A stretch of DNA of 64,000 nt from Caldilineaceae bacterium (GTDB lineage Bacteria; Chloroflexota; Anaerolineae; Caldilineales; Caldilineaceae), in NCBI GenBank assembly GCA_022823185.1, contig JAJDXQ010000040.1, positions 1 through 64,000 of the forward strand. Direction: 5' to 3'. Below are positions 25,666 through 34,973 of the stretch, one piece after another. The translations under genes and the position numbers were made by a program. The notes below the pieces were generated by a model, which did not search any database, was not told the DNA's origin, and was given only the letters and a program-made list of their open reading frames with translations. Within the stretch, counting starts at the first letter, position 1, and every line of letters begins with the position of its first letter.

Positions 25666-27042
25666 CTACGGCCCCGAATCGTTGATGTGCAACTGAATCT
25701 CCGAAAGTAGAGTCTCCAGCATCCGGAGTATGGGGTCTCCATCGGCGCCAAGGACGGAGTGGACGGAATGAGCTGCGAGAGAAAGGTACTCCTCCATCAC
25801 CTGAATCGGTATTGAGCGAGAATGCAAAAAGGAGCTAATCCACTGCGATTCCAAGGAGATGAGAGAGGGGTCCCCAAGTCTCAAAGCCGCCAGAAGTGAA
25901 CTGGATATACTGTAGTAGGGACGACCCACGGCGGCCCACGTCGGTTGTTCGCCCTTTTCCGGCCTCAGGACAAGTGTCGAGATCTGCAACAGGTTGGAAC
26001 GATAGCTGTCAAGGAGGTCCCTGTACTCGTTTGGCAAGAGGACAGGGCTTCTTTTCTGATAGGGTGAAGAAAGGAGGGCTTCAACCCGTGATCCCGCTTG
26101 CAGCAGATCTGTACCGAGGAAATCACCAGGTATGCGCCGGCGGATAGGCTCGGAGAGATTCAGAATTCGCCCGCCAAAGGCAACCGGCACTCCGTGTTGG
26201 ACTGTTCGTTCAGCCAGTTCCAAAAGGTTGGCGGCGGAGCGGAGCTGCTGTGAAACGAGGATGACAAGGTCGGGCCTAATCTTCGAAAGCGTTTCTTCAG
26301 TCGCGTCTGCCGGCAGGTTGTCTCCCAGGTAGACCGTTCCAAATCCCTTGCGTTTCAGGATCAGCTGCAGGAGAGCGATGCCGAAGGTGTGGTTTTCTCC
26401 GGGAGGACAGGCCAGCAAAATCTGACCTGGACGGGTTGGGGGCGGGCAGGCGCCCAAGAGGGTCTTGACTCGCTGCATCCCCTGGCCGGCGGCAAAGGAA
26501 ACCTGCTGCACCGATACCTTGTCCCGATGCCACTCCTCGCCCAGCTGCCTGAGCCCGTTGCAGAGAACGTTTTGGCAAACGATTTCGACTGGATACAGGG
26601 CAAAGGCATTCGTCAGGATCTGCTGTGCCCCGAATTCATCGAAGGCGACGCAGGCGGCAATCCAATCGGCGCAAGCGGAGTTGATTTGGAGGTCTGCATC
26701 GTCGAAGCCACCGACACTTATCTGGGGACCTTCAGTCCAACTTTGACCAACAAAGAAGTGTTCTGATGTCGCGGCGCCCCGTTCCTGCAGTGGATCTCTG
26801 CCTTCGCTTTCCATTGATTGCCAGCGTTCGGCTGCTCTGCCGATGCTGAGTCCTTCCTGGCGCCGTCTGTTCAGCCAGTGCAGTGTGTCGATGTCTCTCC
26901 GGGAGTAGATGCGGTGCCCTCCGGCGCTGCGGGCCGGGCGAGGGAGCCCGTATCGTCGTTCCCAAGCGCGCAGGGTCTCCGCCTTGATGCCGGTTTCGCG
27001 GACGACCGCTTTCAAATTATATGAGGGGGTGTCCGTATTCAT
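25666..27042 (-). CDS. MerR-family transcription factor with B12-binding domain, CarH/LitR-like
   Basis: A 458-aa regulator. N-terminal MerR helix-turn-helix (SYNLKAVVRETGIKAETLR, then WERRYGLPRP; about 8-80), a four-helix cap (about 110-200), a B12-binding domain (about 205-320) with the cobalt-ligand motif GENHTFG (E216-N217-H218), then about 130 extra residues beyond the usual CarH length. In known CarH the cap carries W-x9-E-H facing the adenosyl group; here W171 is followed at that spacing by Val-Ser. The ATG at 27042 is preceded by AAAGGAG; starts at 27090 and 27111 are possible. It heads the carotenoid operon and is divergent from crtB. Light or oxidant sensing by B12 is likely in the family but altered here. 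Confidence 0.85.
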   Translation of the reverse strand: MNTDTPSYNLKAVVRETGIKAETLRAWERRYGLPRPARSAGGHRIYSRRDIDTLHWLNRRRQEGLSIGRAAERWQSMESEGRDPLQERGAATSEHFFVGQSWTEGPQISVGGFDDADLQINSACADWIAACVAFDEFGAQQILTNAFALYPVEIVCQNVLCNGLRQLGEEWHRDKVSVQQVSFAAGQGMQRVKTLLGACPPPTRPGQILLACPPGENHTFGIALLQLILKRKGFGTVYLGDNLPADATEETLSKIRPDLVILVSQQLRSAANLLELAERTVQHGVPVAFGGRILNLSEPIRRRIPGDFLGTDLLQAGSRVEALLSSPYQKRSPVLLPNEYRDLLDSYRSNLLQISTLVLRPEKGEQPTWAAVGRPYYSISSSLLAALRLGDPSLISLESQWISSFLHSRSIPIQVMEEYLSLAAHSVHSVLGADGDPILRMLETLLSEIQLHINDSGP

Positions 27043-27072
27043 TTGTACATGTACTCCTTTGTACTTGTACTC
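27043..27072 (-). promoter_or_regulatory. direct-repeat candidate autoregulatory operator
   Basis: Two 14-base near-identical copies, TTGTACATGTACTC (27043-27056) and TTGTACTTGTACTC (27059-27072), 16 bases apart. The first contains the palindrome GTACATGTAC. They overlap the ribosome binding site of the CarH-like gene. Confidence 0.5.
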
Positions 27073-27111
27073 TGCAGGTTCTGCAGACATTTGGTCCCTT
27101 TTTTGGTCCAA

Positions 27112-27140
27112 GATATATTACGCGCTTATTGCTCTATCAA
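27112..27140 (-). promoter_or_regulatory. predicted promoter of the CarH-like operon
   Basis: On the minus strand, TTGATA (27140-27135), 17-base spacer, TATATC (27117-27112). About 70 bases upstream of the start codon; the direct repeats lie between it and the gene. Confidence 0.5.
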
Positions 27141-27409
27141 CAAATCGGAAAATATGAATAAAGGAACAGGCGCGGCGTAAAAGTGCATTCGACGCTGTGG
27201 CAGGGAAGGCAGGAGACGACGCAGGGTCGGAATGTAAAAGAGGAAAGAGGCCAGCGGCCAGGCACAGCCGGAGGCCTGCGTTGGGCTTGGAGGGGAAAAA
27301 AACGGACGAGGAGAGAGTCCGCTGCGACCAAATTCGTCATGGGTGTCGTGAGTTGAGGTCTGCAGAGGGGGCGAGAAAGGCGGGACAGAAAATGTCGGCG
27401 CGGTCAAGA

Positions 27410-27428
27410 TTATACAAAAATTGTATAA
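27410..27428. promoter_or_regulatory. perfect palindrome, candidate CarH/LitR-type operator
   Basis: TTATACAA-AAA-TTGTATAA: 8-base arms around a 3-base centre. It lies in the AT-rich part of the divergent region between the CarH-like gene and crtB, the same place where LitR/CarH-type sites are found in Thermus and Myxococcus. The AT-rich TTGTATAA arm stands out from the GC-rich surroundings. Confidence 0.6.
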
Positions 27429-27451
27429 ATTATCAGGATATTATTTGCAAT

Positions 27452-27482
27452 TTGGGTTGGAGAGACTGCGATCACATATACT
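27452..27482 (+). promoter_or_regulatory. possible crtB promoter with 19-base spacer
   Basis: TTGGGT (27452-27457), 19 bases, TATACT (27477-27482). The long spacer is the arrangement MerR-type proteins use for activation. The -35 is poor, so this is tentative. Confidence 0.35.
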
Positions 27483-27659
27483 GTAAGCTGACAGAGGCCG
27501 TCAAAGCGGCCCGCAGAGTCGCTGAATTTTCATTGCGAGGCTGCAAATGGGCGGATTTTCTCCCGATTTAGGGAGAAAGGTTGACGGAGGTGAATGGGTG
27601 AAGTATTTTGGGCGTACAGGTTTCATGTGCAACGCAGGTATGGTCGAAAGGGATATTCG

Positions 27660-28673
27660 ATGAGCAAAGGCGCTCTGCTGGCCCTGAAGATACATGACTG
27701 GGAACGCCCCCTTCTTACGCTCGCGTATGAGGCTGGGCGAGCTTCCGGCCCTTATCCGCTCCCCGAGATTCGAGACAGGAAGGAAGTGGATTCGGCCTAT
27801 GATTTCTGTGAAGCGGTCACGGCCGCGAATAGCCAGTCCTTCTTCACAGCCTCGCGTTTTCTTCCACGAGAGAAGCGGCGTTCAGTGCGAGCCCTCTACG
27901 CCTTCTGCCGCAAGAGCGATGACATCGTGGACAAGCCTTCCCAGGGAAGGCGTGATCCTGAGGCCGTGCGGGACGCGCTGGATTCCTGGCGAACGCAGGC
28001 TCTCGTTCAGGCTGCTGACAGGCGTGACCCGGTGGCCCTGGCGTGGTCGGACGCCCGCCGGCGGCATGGAATCCCACATCTTTATGCGGAACAGCTAATA
28101 CAGGGCGTTGCCCGCGATATCTCCTGCCGGCGCTACGAGACATTCGAGGATGTGACGGCCTACTGCTACGGTGTTGCGGCAACGGTCGGCCTCATGAGCA
28201 TGCATATTATCGGTTTTTCGGGAGCAGAGGCGATTCCGTTTGCCCTCAAGTTGGGAGTGGCGCTGCAGCTGACGAACATTCTCAGGGATGTGGGCGAGGA
28301 TTGGAGGGAGGGTCGGCTGTATCTCCCCCTGGAGGAGCTGCGTCGTTATGGTCTGAGTGAAGAGGACATCGAGGCGGGAATTGTCGACGACCGCTGGAGG
28401 GCGTTTATGCAATTCCAGATCGGGCGCGCTCGACAGCTCTACGAGGAGGCCTGGCCGGGCATCGCTTTTCTGCACTCGGACGGCCGCTTTGCCATCGGCG
28501 CGGCGGCCGAGCTATACCGGGGCATTCTTGCCGACATCGAGGCGCATGATTTCAATGTCTTTTCACGACGTGCACACGTCAGCAAGTTGGGAAAGCTCAG
28601 GCGGTTGCCAGGGATTTGGTGGCGGTGTAGGCGGCAGGACCGGCCCTCCGGGAAGGACGAGTCCCCTCTGTAA
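27660..28673 (+). CDS. crtB: phytoene/squalene synthase family (CrtB-like)
   Basis: Condenses two geranylgeranyl diphosphates to phytoene, the first C40 step. The 337-aa protein has both Asp-rich motifs, DDIVD (in [12 protein letters not shown], about 85) and DVGED (in [20 protein letters not shown], about 215), plus [12 protein letters not shown], typical of phytoene synthases. I chose ATG 27660 with GAAAGGG upstream; ATG 27594, preceded by GGAGG only 3 bases away, would add 22 residues without homology. It is divergent from the CarH-like operon. No phytoene desaturase (crtI) is in this window, so it must be elsewhere. Confidence 0.9.
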   Translation: MSKGALLALKIHDWERPLLTLAYEAGRASGPYPLPEIRDRKEVDSAYDFCEAVTAANSQSFFTASRFLPREKRRSVRALYAFCRKSDDIVDKPSQGRRDPEAVRDALDSWRTQALVQAADRRDPVALAWSDARRRHGIPHLYAEQLIQGVARDISCRRYETFEDVTAYCYGVAATVGLMSMHIIGFSGAEAIPFALKLGVALQLTNILRDVGEDWREGRLYLPLEELRRYGLSEEDIEAGIVDDRWRAFMQFQIGRARQLYEEAWPGIAFLHSDGRFAIGAAAELYRGILADIEAHDFNVFSRRAHVSKLGKLRRLPGIWWRCRRQDRPSGKDESPL

Positions 28674-29189
28674 AAGCGAGGTCTTCGTTCCGCGGCAATT
28701 GCCAGCCGCTTTCCAGTGTTCACCGGGATCCTTCTTCTTGACGCGCCCTTGAATTCCTGTTGTATATATTTGCCCTCGGTATCTCCCTTAGTCGTTCTCC
28801 TGCGTCATTTCCCGCACGCGAATTGAAACGCTGTAGGCAAACCCTTTCCGTAAAGGCGCGGCTTCAGGCCAACCGTTAGCGGTAGGGTCGACCTGTACAT
28901 CACGCACTGGAAGGGGCATCGCCTCCGCGCCCCAAGGCGCCGGGCGGAGAGATCCTTTTTCAATTCAGACACGCCGGGAATTGACAACCGGCCCTGCAGT
29001 CGCTACAATTTTCCCGCTCCCGGCCTTTTCAGGCGGTAAGTGCCGTTCAGAACCAATGACGAACGGTCCGCACTCCTTTTGTCGGCGAACCCCCCTTTGT
29101 CGTCAGTGGCGGCGGCCGGATCTGCCTCATCAGCATTTTCTCTCTTCCTTCACTCCCTGGCTCACAAGCCAGTGAGCAAGAGCAAGACT
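28674..29189. other. intergenic region with promoter of the peptide transporter
   Basis: About 515 bases. No gene is supported; frames here lack domain-like sequence. The one clear element is the promoter at 28981-29009. The start codon of the next gene is uncertain, since its frame is open from 29040. Confidence 0.45.
28981..29009 (+). promoter_or_regulatory. near-consensus sigma-70 promoter for the peptide ABC operon
   Basis: TTGACA (28981-28986), 17-base spacer, TACAAT (29004-29009). Predicted start near 29016, about 175 bases before the ATG at 29190. Confidence 0.7.
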
Positions 29190-30236
29190 ATGACTTTGGA
29201 ACAGCAGGCGTCGGCGGGCATGAGCGCAGAGGCCAAACGCGACGCCGAAGACACCATTCTGGAACTGAATGGTCTGAAGACCTACTTCTTTCTTGAGCGC
29301 GGCATTGTCAAGGCCGTGGACGGCGTAAACGTCGCTGTTGGGCGGCGAAAGACGCTGGGCGTTGTGGGCGAGAGCGGGTGCGGCAAAAGTGTCACGTTTC
29401 GCTCGGTAATGCGGCTGATCCAGTCTCCGCCCGGCAGAATTGTCGAGGGCGAGATCTTGCTGCACAGGAAGGACGGGGAAACTGTTGACATCGTCAAGCT
29501 TGATCCTCGCAGCCGGCAGTTGCGCGACATCCGCGGCGCCGAGATTGCGATGATATTTCAGGAGCCGATGACCTCTTTGAATCCGCTGCATCCGGTTGGC
29601 CGGCAAATCTCAGAATCGGTCTTGCTGCATCAGTCAATGTCAAGGCAGGGGGCGCAGGAGCGGGCTGAGGAGATGTTGAACCGGGTCCATATCGCGGATC
29701 CTGGCCGCCGCATAGGCGAGTATCCCCACCAGTTGAGCGGCGGAATGCGCCAGCGGGTGATGATCGCGCTGGCGCTAAGCTGCAATCCGTCGATTCTGAT
29801 CGCGGACGAGCCCACGACCGCGCTGGATGTTACGGTTCAGGCACAGATTCTGGATCTGATGCGGGAGTTGCAGGAAGATTTCGATTCCGCGATCGTGTTG
29901 ATCACGCACAATTTGGGCGTTGTGTCGCAGATGGCGGATCACGTTGCGGTCATGTATCTGGGGCGGGTGGTCGAGTATGCCCCGGTTTACGATATCTTCC
30001 ACAACCCAAAGCATCCCTATACGATTGGACTGTTGAATTCCGTGCCGGTACTGGGAAGGAAGGAGGAGAACAGGCTGGTTCCCATCACTGGCATGGTGCC
30101 GAGCCCGATGGAGGAGATTCGGGGTTGCGCATTTGCTGATCGCTGCCCGGAAGCGATGGAGATTTGCTGGGAGCAGAGCCCGGAATTCAAAGAACACGAA
30201 CCGGGTCATTCCGCGGCGTGCTGGCTGCATGATTGA
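29190..30236 (+). CDS. dipeptide/oligopeptide ABC transporter ATPase (DppD/OppD type)
   Basis: Cytosolic ATPase, about 348 aa, of a peptide/nickel-type importer. It has Walker A GESGCGKS, the Q-loop FQEPMTSLNPLH typical of Opp/Dpp ATPases, signature LSGGMRQRVMIA, Walker B LIADEPTTALD, and the C-terminal oligopeptide-transporter tail with four-Cys-like spacing (GCAFADRCPEAMEICW). That tail usually holds an iron-sulphur cluster or zinc. The start at 29190 is one of several ATG options (29040, 29220); the promoter at 28981 fits all. The partner is the second ATPase at 36854. Confidence 0.88.
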   Translation: MTLEQQASAGMSAEAKRDAEDTILELNGLKTYFFLERGIVKAVDGVNVAVGRRKTLGVVGESGCGKSVTFRSVMRLIQSPPGRIVEGEILLHRKDGETVDIVKLDPRSRQLRDIRGAEIAMIFQEPMTSLNPLHPVGRQISESVLLHQSMSRQGAQERAEEMLNRVHIADPGRRIGEYPHQLSGGMRQRVMIALALSCNPSILIADEPTTALDVTVQAQILDLMRELQEDFDSAIVLITHNLGVVSQMADHVAVMYLGRVVEYAPVYDIFHNPKHPYTIGLLNSVPVLGRKEENRLVPITGMVPSPMEEIRGCAFADRCPEAMEICWEQSPEFKEHEPGHSAACWLHD

Positions 30237-30395
30237 CGATGGGCGGAACCGCGCCGTTGCATGAAATCGCCATGCGCGGCGGATCCTTCAAACTTGTGAA
30301 GTAGAGTGTGCAGCGTTGCCATCAAGTTGCCAAGCCGAGCCCATGATGGCGAGGACTGGCTACAATCAATAACCATCTTTTAAGGAGGCATGTGA

Positions 30396-32579
30396 ATGTC
30401 TAGTAAGCGAAGGAGAATGATCTTCTTTTTCCTGTCCATGCTGCTTGTGGCTGCAATGGTGATTAACGCCTGCGGCGGCGGCGACAGCGAACCGGAGGCA
30501 GCTGACGCCCCGGCCGAAGAGGCGGCGCCGGCGGCTGCTGAAGCCGAGGAATCGGCGGCTGAAGCGGAAGAGGAAGAGGAAATGATGGAAGTCGACCTCT
30601 CACCGTCCGAGTACCCGGAGCCACAACTGATCGTGGGTAGCCGAGAGGTCGAGAAGTTGCCTTTGGACCAGATCCTGACCTATAAGGCGCTGGATTCCTA
30701 CAGTGAGCCTGAGTGGGTGAGCGAGCTTGTGGCCGAGGGCGTTCTGCCACCAGTCGAGGAGCGCCTGCCGGTTGAGCCGCGGGTAATCCTTGAGAGCGGC
30801 ATGTCGGACGGGATTGGTGTCTACGGCGGTGTCTGGCGTGATTTCTCTGCCTGCCCGACTGAAGGCTACAATCGCGGCGCGGGTCAGAGCGCTGGTTGGT
30901 TTGGAATCGAGGCGGCTGCATTTGCGTCGCTGCTCAAGTCCGGACCCATTTACCGCCGCTCCGATTCACTGGAGCCGCTGCCTTATCTGGCCAAGAGCTG
31001 GGAGTGGAGCGAAGACGGCTACGAGTTGACGATGAATCTGATCGAGGGCGCCAAGTGGTCTGACGGGCACCCGTTCACGACGGAGGATGTCCTGTTCTCG
31101 TGGGAGGACATGATAGTCGACTCGAATGTACAGTCGCCGAAGGGCGCCTCAGCCTGGGTCTTTGACGGCGAGATGACACAACTTGAGGTGATTGACGACT
31201 ACACCTTCAAGTTTGTTTACCCGGTTGCTTTCCCAGTTCAGTCCCTGTTCCAGATGGACGAAGGCGACTTCCACATTTCGCCTGCGCATATCCTGAAGCC
31301 GCTCCATCCGAAGTACAACAGCGAGATGGACTATGTTGACTTTGAGGCGGCAATGCCGCCGGACAAAACGCCTGTCGTGCTGGGCGAGTTCGTGCCGGTC
31401 GAATACATAACCGACGAGTTGATGATTCTGCGCCGCAACCCGTACTACTGGGGTGTCGATGAAGCCGGCAACCAGCTTCCCTACCTGGACGAGGTCGTCT
31501 TTGAGAAGGGGCCGTCCGGCGTAGGCAGAACGCTTAGCACGCTTGCCGGCTCAGCTGATCATTCCAACCTGGAGAATCCCAGCACATTCATCGAGACTTT
31601 GAAGCGGGCGGAAGAAGATGACGCGCACTTCTACGTCGAATGGGGTCCGGAGACGTTGGGATTCAGCATCAAGTTGAATCTTTCGACGACTTTGGGCGTG
31701 AAGGATGATCGAGACGCGGCCATTCGCGAACTGTTCCGGGACGTACGATTCCGCAAGGCGTTCAGTTTCGCGCTGGACCGCGATGGGATCTCGCAGTCGA
31801 TCTTGCGCGGGCCCTTCCTGCGCGGCTGGGCTGGCGGTCTGTTCCCCGGCTCCTCATACTTTGACCGAAACACGGTTGCCTACTACAACCACAATCCCGA
31901 GGCCGCGGCAGCGCTCCTTGCCGACCTGGGCTTTGAGGACAGTGATGGCGACGGCGTTCTGAACTGGCCGGCGGATCGCCTGGCAAGCGGGGAAAACCTG
32001 GTTCTGGCGCTTGTTACCAGTGAAGATGCCGAAGAGACGCAGACGGTTGGCGATGCTGCGGTCACGCTACTCGGCGATCTCGGCGTGCAGATCAACGTGC
32101 GCCCGCTGAACAGCGCGGCCCGCCGCGAAATGAACGAGGCGGGAGAGTGGGAGCTGCGCGTCGATCGCGATAGCCAGACTTTCGCTGTGCCGTTCACACG
32201 CTGCCGCGAACTTGCCCCCATCGAGAGGGAATTCAGTTTCCATCGCGAAGGTTCTGAGCCGCGCGAACTCCTTGATTTCGAACAGGAGCTTGTCGACATC
32301 GCGCTGGCCTTCTGCGTGGAGCCGAACACTGACGTGCGCAGAGAGCTGATGGCAGAGTACAACCGCATCTCGACTGAGAATGTCCACTTTGTTGGCGTCT
32401 TTGTCGGTCGCTACGGACTGGCCGCGGCGAAGCGCTTCAAGAACGTTCCTGCCGGCATGCCTGTGTTCATGTACAACTGGACGTGGGAAAACGTGATGCC
32501 AGAGCAGGTCTGGGTTGATCCCTCGGAGCAGATCGAACAGCTGCGACCAGGCGTGATTCCCACCTACGAGAGCGAATAA
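30396..32579 (+). CDS. lipoprotein peptide-binding receptor (extracellular solute-binding family 5)
   Basis: The receptor of the peptide ABC transporter, 727 aa, longer than typical family 5 proteins (about 520-600). It has a lipoprotein signal with lipobox INAC (Cys26), then an extremely acidic, Ala-rich spacer (about 27-65: EAADAPAEEAA-like). The family 5 core follows, with SWEWSEDGYELTMNLIEGAKWSDG and YELRVD/NPYYWG elements. The ribosome binding site TAAGGAGG is excellent. A strong hairpin follows the stop. The ligand could be a peptide, nickel, or an oligosaccharide; the long form suggests a large ligand. Confidence 0.9.
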   Translation: MSSKRRRMIFFFLSMLLVAAMVINACGGGDSEPEAADAPAEEAAPAAAEAEESAAEAEEEEEMMEVDLSPSEYPEPQLIVGSREVEKLPLDQILTYKALDSYSEPEWVSELVAEGVLPPVEERLPVEPRVILESGMSDGIGVYGGVWRDFSACPTEGYNRGAGQSAGWFGIEAAAFASLLKSGPIYRRSDSLEPLPYLAKSWEWSEDGYELTMNLIEGAKWSDGHPFTTEDVLFSWEDMIVDSNVQSPKGASAWVFDGEMTQLEVIDDYTFKFVYPVAFPVQSLFQMDEGDFHISPAHILKPLHPKYNSEMDYVDFEAAMPPDKTPVVLGEFVPVEYITDELMILRRNPYYWGVDEAGNQLPYLDEVVFEKGPSGVGRTLSTLAGSADHSNLENPSTFIETLKRAEEDDAHFYVEWGPETLGFSIKLNLSTTLGVKDDRDAAIRELFRDVRFRKAFSFALDRDGISQSILRGPFLRGWAGGLFPGSSYFDRNTVAYYNHNPEAAAALLADLGFEDSDGDGVLNWPADRLASGENLVLALVTSEDAEETQTVGDAAVTLLGDLGVQINVRPLNSAARREMNEAGEWELRVDRDSQTFAVPFTRCRELAPIEREFSFHREGSEPRELLDFEQELVDIALAFCVEPNTDVRRELMAEYNRISTENVHFVGVFVGRYGLAAAKRFKNVPAGMPVFMYNWTWENVMPEQVWVDPSEQIEQLRPGVIPTYESE

Positions 32580-32603
32580 TGTAGCAACGAGGCAGCGAGG
32601 GAG

Positions 32604-32630
32604 GGAAGGGGCCGGACTCTGGCCCCTTCC
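32604..32630 (+). terminator. intercistronic hairpin after peptide receptor gene
   Basis: GGAAGGGGCC / GGCCCCTTCC, perfect 10-base stem, 7-base loop, 25 bases after the receptor stop. No long T-run. Same place and style as the hairpin at 9563-9591, so probably sets receptor excess. Confidence 0.6.
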
Positions 32631-32668
32631 TCTCTCATTCTCTCGTCCAGCTGAACGCAGAGCTTCCT

Positions 32669-33697
32669 ATGATTGGATTCATCGTACGTCGGTTCGCAGT
32701 TTCAGTAGCTGTTGTCCTGGGCATCGCACTGGTCAGCTTCATTGTGATTCAGCTGCCCCCGGGCGACTATGCCGACGGTTACAAGTCATTCTTGATCGAG
32801 CAGGGCGGGGCAACTGAATCGGAGGCGGAGGCGCAGGCGGAGCTATTTCGACAGCGTTACGGCCTGGACAAACCGCTCCCGACCCAGTTCCTTGTTTGGA
32901 TTCGCGACATGGTGACCAAAGGGAGTTTCGGCTTTTCATTCGCCTATAAGCGGGATGTGGGCGAGCTGATCAGAGAACGCTTACCGCGCACGCTGCTGCT
33001 GGCTGTGCTTGCGCATCTCACGTCAACTGCCGTTGGGATTGTTGCGGGCATATTCGTCGCGCCGCGACAGTATTCAGTGGCGGACAATGTGGCAGCCTTT
33101 ATCGCATTCATTCTGTCGGCGCTGCCCCGGTTCTGGATCGCGCTGGCAATCATGTTTTTCCTTGTCTTTACGCTGGAGCAGGAGCATGTGACCGCATTTC
33201 ATTCGCCCCAGTACGTGGTGGTGCCGTGGGCTTTCGGAAGCCTGGCCGAGACGCGGGAGAGTTGGGCGAAACTGGTCGATCTGATGCAGCACATTTGGCC
33301 CGTGGTGGTCATAGCGGGGCTTGGCGGGGTTGCCAGGAACATGCGCGTGATGCGCGGCAACATGCTGGACGAGCTGAACGCGCAATACGTGACGACGGCC
33401 CGCTCGAAGGGTCTGACTGAAGGGCAGGTCATGCGCCGCCATGCGGTGCCGAATGCGCTTCATCCAATCATCATGTACCAGGGAACGGTTCTGCCGTACA
33501 TGTTGCAGGGCGAGCTGCAGGCCTCCATCGTGATGGGACTGCCGACAATCGGCACTCTGTTACTGACGTCGCTGCGCAACGAGGACATCTATATTGCCGC
33601 GAGCTGTTTGTTGATCTACGGCGTGCTGCTGGTGGCTGGAAACCTGATCGCGGACATTTCTCTCGCAGTCCTGGACCCGCGGGTGCGATTCTCGTAG
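32669..33697 (+). CDS. peptide ABC transporter permease (DppB type)
   Basis: Inner-membrane permease, 342 aa, first of the pair. It has the typical start (MIGFIVRRFAVSVAVVLGIA, helix 1) followed by an extracytoplasmic loop with the QLPPGDYADGY and RYGLDKPLPTQF motifs of DppB, then five more helices. The coupling loop YVTTARSKGLTEGQVMRRHAVPNAL carries the EAA motif in its diverged form. It follows the receptor by 89 bases. Confidence 0.9.
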   Translation: MIGFIVRRFAVSVAVVLGIALVSFIVIQLPPGDYADGYKSFLIEQGGATESEAEAQAELFRQRYGLDKPLPTQFLVWIRDMVTKGSFGFSFAYKRDVGELIRERLPRTLLLAVLAHLTSTAVGIVAGIFVAPRQYSVADNVAAFIAFILSALPRFWIALAIMFFLVFTLEQEHVTAFHSPQYVVVPWAFGSLAETRESWAKLVDLMQHIWPVVVIAGLGGVARNMRVMRGNMLDELNAQYVTTARSKGLTEGQVMRRHAVPNALHPIIMYQGTVLPYMLQGELQASIVMGLPTIGTLLLTSLRNEDIYIAASCLLIYGVLLVAGNLIADISLAVLDPRVRFS

Positions 33698-33807
33698 GCT
33701 ATTGCGCTCTTCTCTTCCAGGGGCGGCATTTCTCTGAGGGCCTCTGAATTCGCCGCAACGCCCCAGCATCCTGAAGCGAATATACTGAGTGAGAAGTCGA
33801 TTGAACT

Positions 33808-34953
33808 ATGGCAACACTGCAGAGCGAGGTTAGCGCCGAACACGGTCTTGAGCTGGACGACCTTGGCGAAGAGCAGCACGAATCATATTTTCAGCTTGTA
33901 TGGCAGCGGTTCAAGAAAAGCCGGCCGGCAATCGCCGGCGGCCTGATGGTGCTTTCGCTGATCATTTTGGCCATTTTTGCTGAATTCTTCTCTCCGGTCG
34001 ACCCGACCGACGCCAATTTGCAGGACAGTTTTATTCCTCCGACTCGAATTCGATTGATCGACCACGAGGGCAATTTTCATTTCCGGCCCTTTGTCTACAA
34101 TCTGGATGTGACCATTGATCCGAAGACGTTTGAGCCGCTGTGGGAAGAGGACCCTGAGCAGCGGTATGAGATCAAGTTCCTTGTCAGGAGTTGGGAGTGG
34201 AAGATCCTGGGGTTGATTCCCACTAGGTGGCATCTCTTCGGGGTAGAGGAAGGAGGCAAGATTCACCTCCTCGGGACTGAGAAGCAGGGCAGGGATCTGT
34301 GGGGTCGCGCCTGTTCCGCGGGGCGCATCTCCCTCTCGCTGAGCCTTTTTGCCACATTTGTCAGCATTGTTGTCGGCGCGGTGGTCGGCATTGTTTCCGG
34401 CTACTATGGCGGGATAATAGACAACGTGATCCAGCGGTTTGTGGAGTTCGTGGCTTCGTTTCCGCAGCTTCCACTTTGGCTGGCGCTTGCGGCCATCATT
34501 CCTCGCACTTGGGATTCGCTACAGGTGTTCATCATCATGGTGGTCATTTTCTCGCTTCTCTCGTGGACGCTCTTGGCGCGCGAGGTACGGGGCAAAGTGC
34601 TGGCCTTTCGCGAGACTGATTTCATCCTTGCGGCCAAGGAGATGGGCGCGTCCGACGCCCGTATCATATTCCTCCATCTCTTTCCCAATTCCATAAGCCA
34701 CATCATTGTTGTCCTCACGCTTACGATACCCCAGATCATCCTTGCTGAGGCGTTTCTCAGTTTTCTTGGCATCGGGATCCAGGAACCGCTTGTGAGCTGG
34801 GGCTTCCTGATGCGAGACGCGCAGAACCTGCAGACGTTGGGCACGCATACCTGGATCATGACGCCTGTAATCTTCATCATTGTCGCCGTACTGGGGTTCA
34901 ACTTCCTTGGCGACGGTCTGCGCGACGCGGCTGATCCCTATTCGATCGTCTGA
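33808..34953 (+). CDS. peptide ABC transporter permease (DppC type), with large insertion
   Basis: Second permease, 381 aa. It has a cytosolic N-terminus, helix 1 (about 47-70, [19 protein letters not shown]), a 90-residue extracytoplasmic insertion with aromatic strands, then the standard DppC core beginning [14 protein letters not shown] and ending in [16 protein letters not shown]. The EAA loop is [24 protein letters not shown]. The insertion makes it longer than the usual 290-300 aa; this is seen in a subset of OppC-like proteins. It is followed 20 bases later by the cytochrome gene on the same strand. Confidence 0.9.
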   Translation: MATLQSEVSAEHGLELDDLGEEQHESYFQLVWQRFKKSRPAIAGGLMVLSLIILAIFAEFFSPVDPTDANLQDSFIPPTRIRLIDHEGNFHFRPFVYNLDVTIDPKTFEPLWEEDPEQRYEIKFLVRSWEWKILGLIPTRWHLFGVEEGGKIHLLGTEKQGRDLWGRACSAGRISLSLSLFATFVSIVVGAVVGIVSGYYGGIIDNVIQRFVEFVASFPQLPLWLALAAIIPRTWDSLQVFIIMVVIFSLLSWTLLAREVRGKVLAFRETDFILAAKEMGASDARIIFLHLFPNSISHIIVVLTLTIPQIILAEAFLSFLGIGIQEPLVSWGFLMRDAQNLQTLGTHTWIMTPVIFIIVAVLGFNFLGDGLRDAADPYSIV

Positions 34954-34973
34954 GAAAGCAACGGAGTACGGCG

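Noticed and set aside
30361-30366. TACAAT before the peptide receptor gene as a second promoter
   Set aside because: No -35 box at 16-18 bases; kept out of the feature list.
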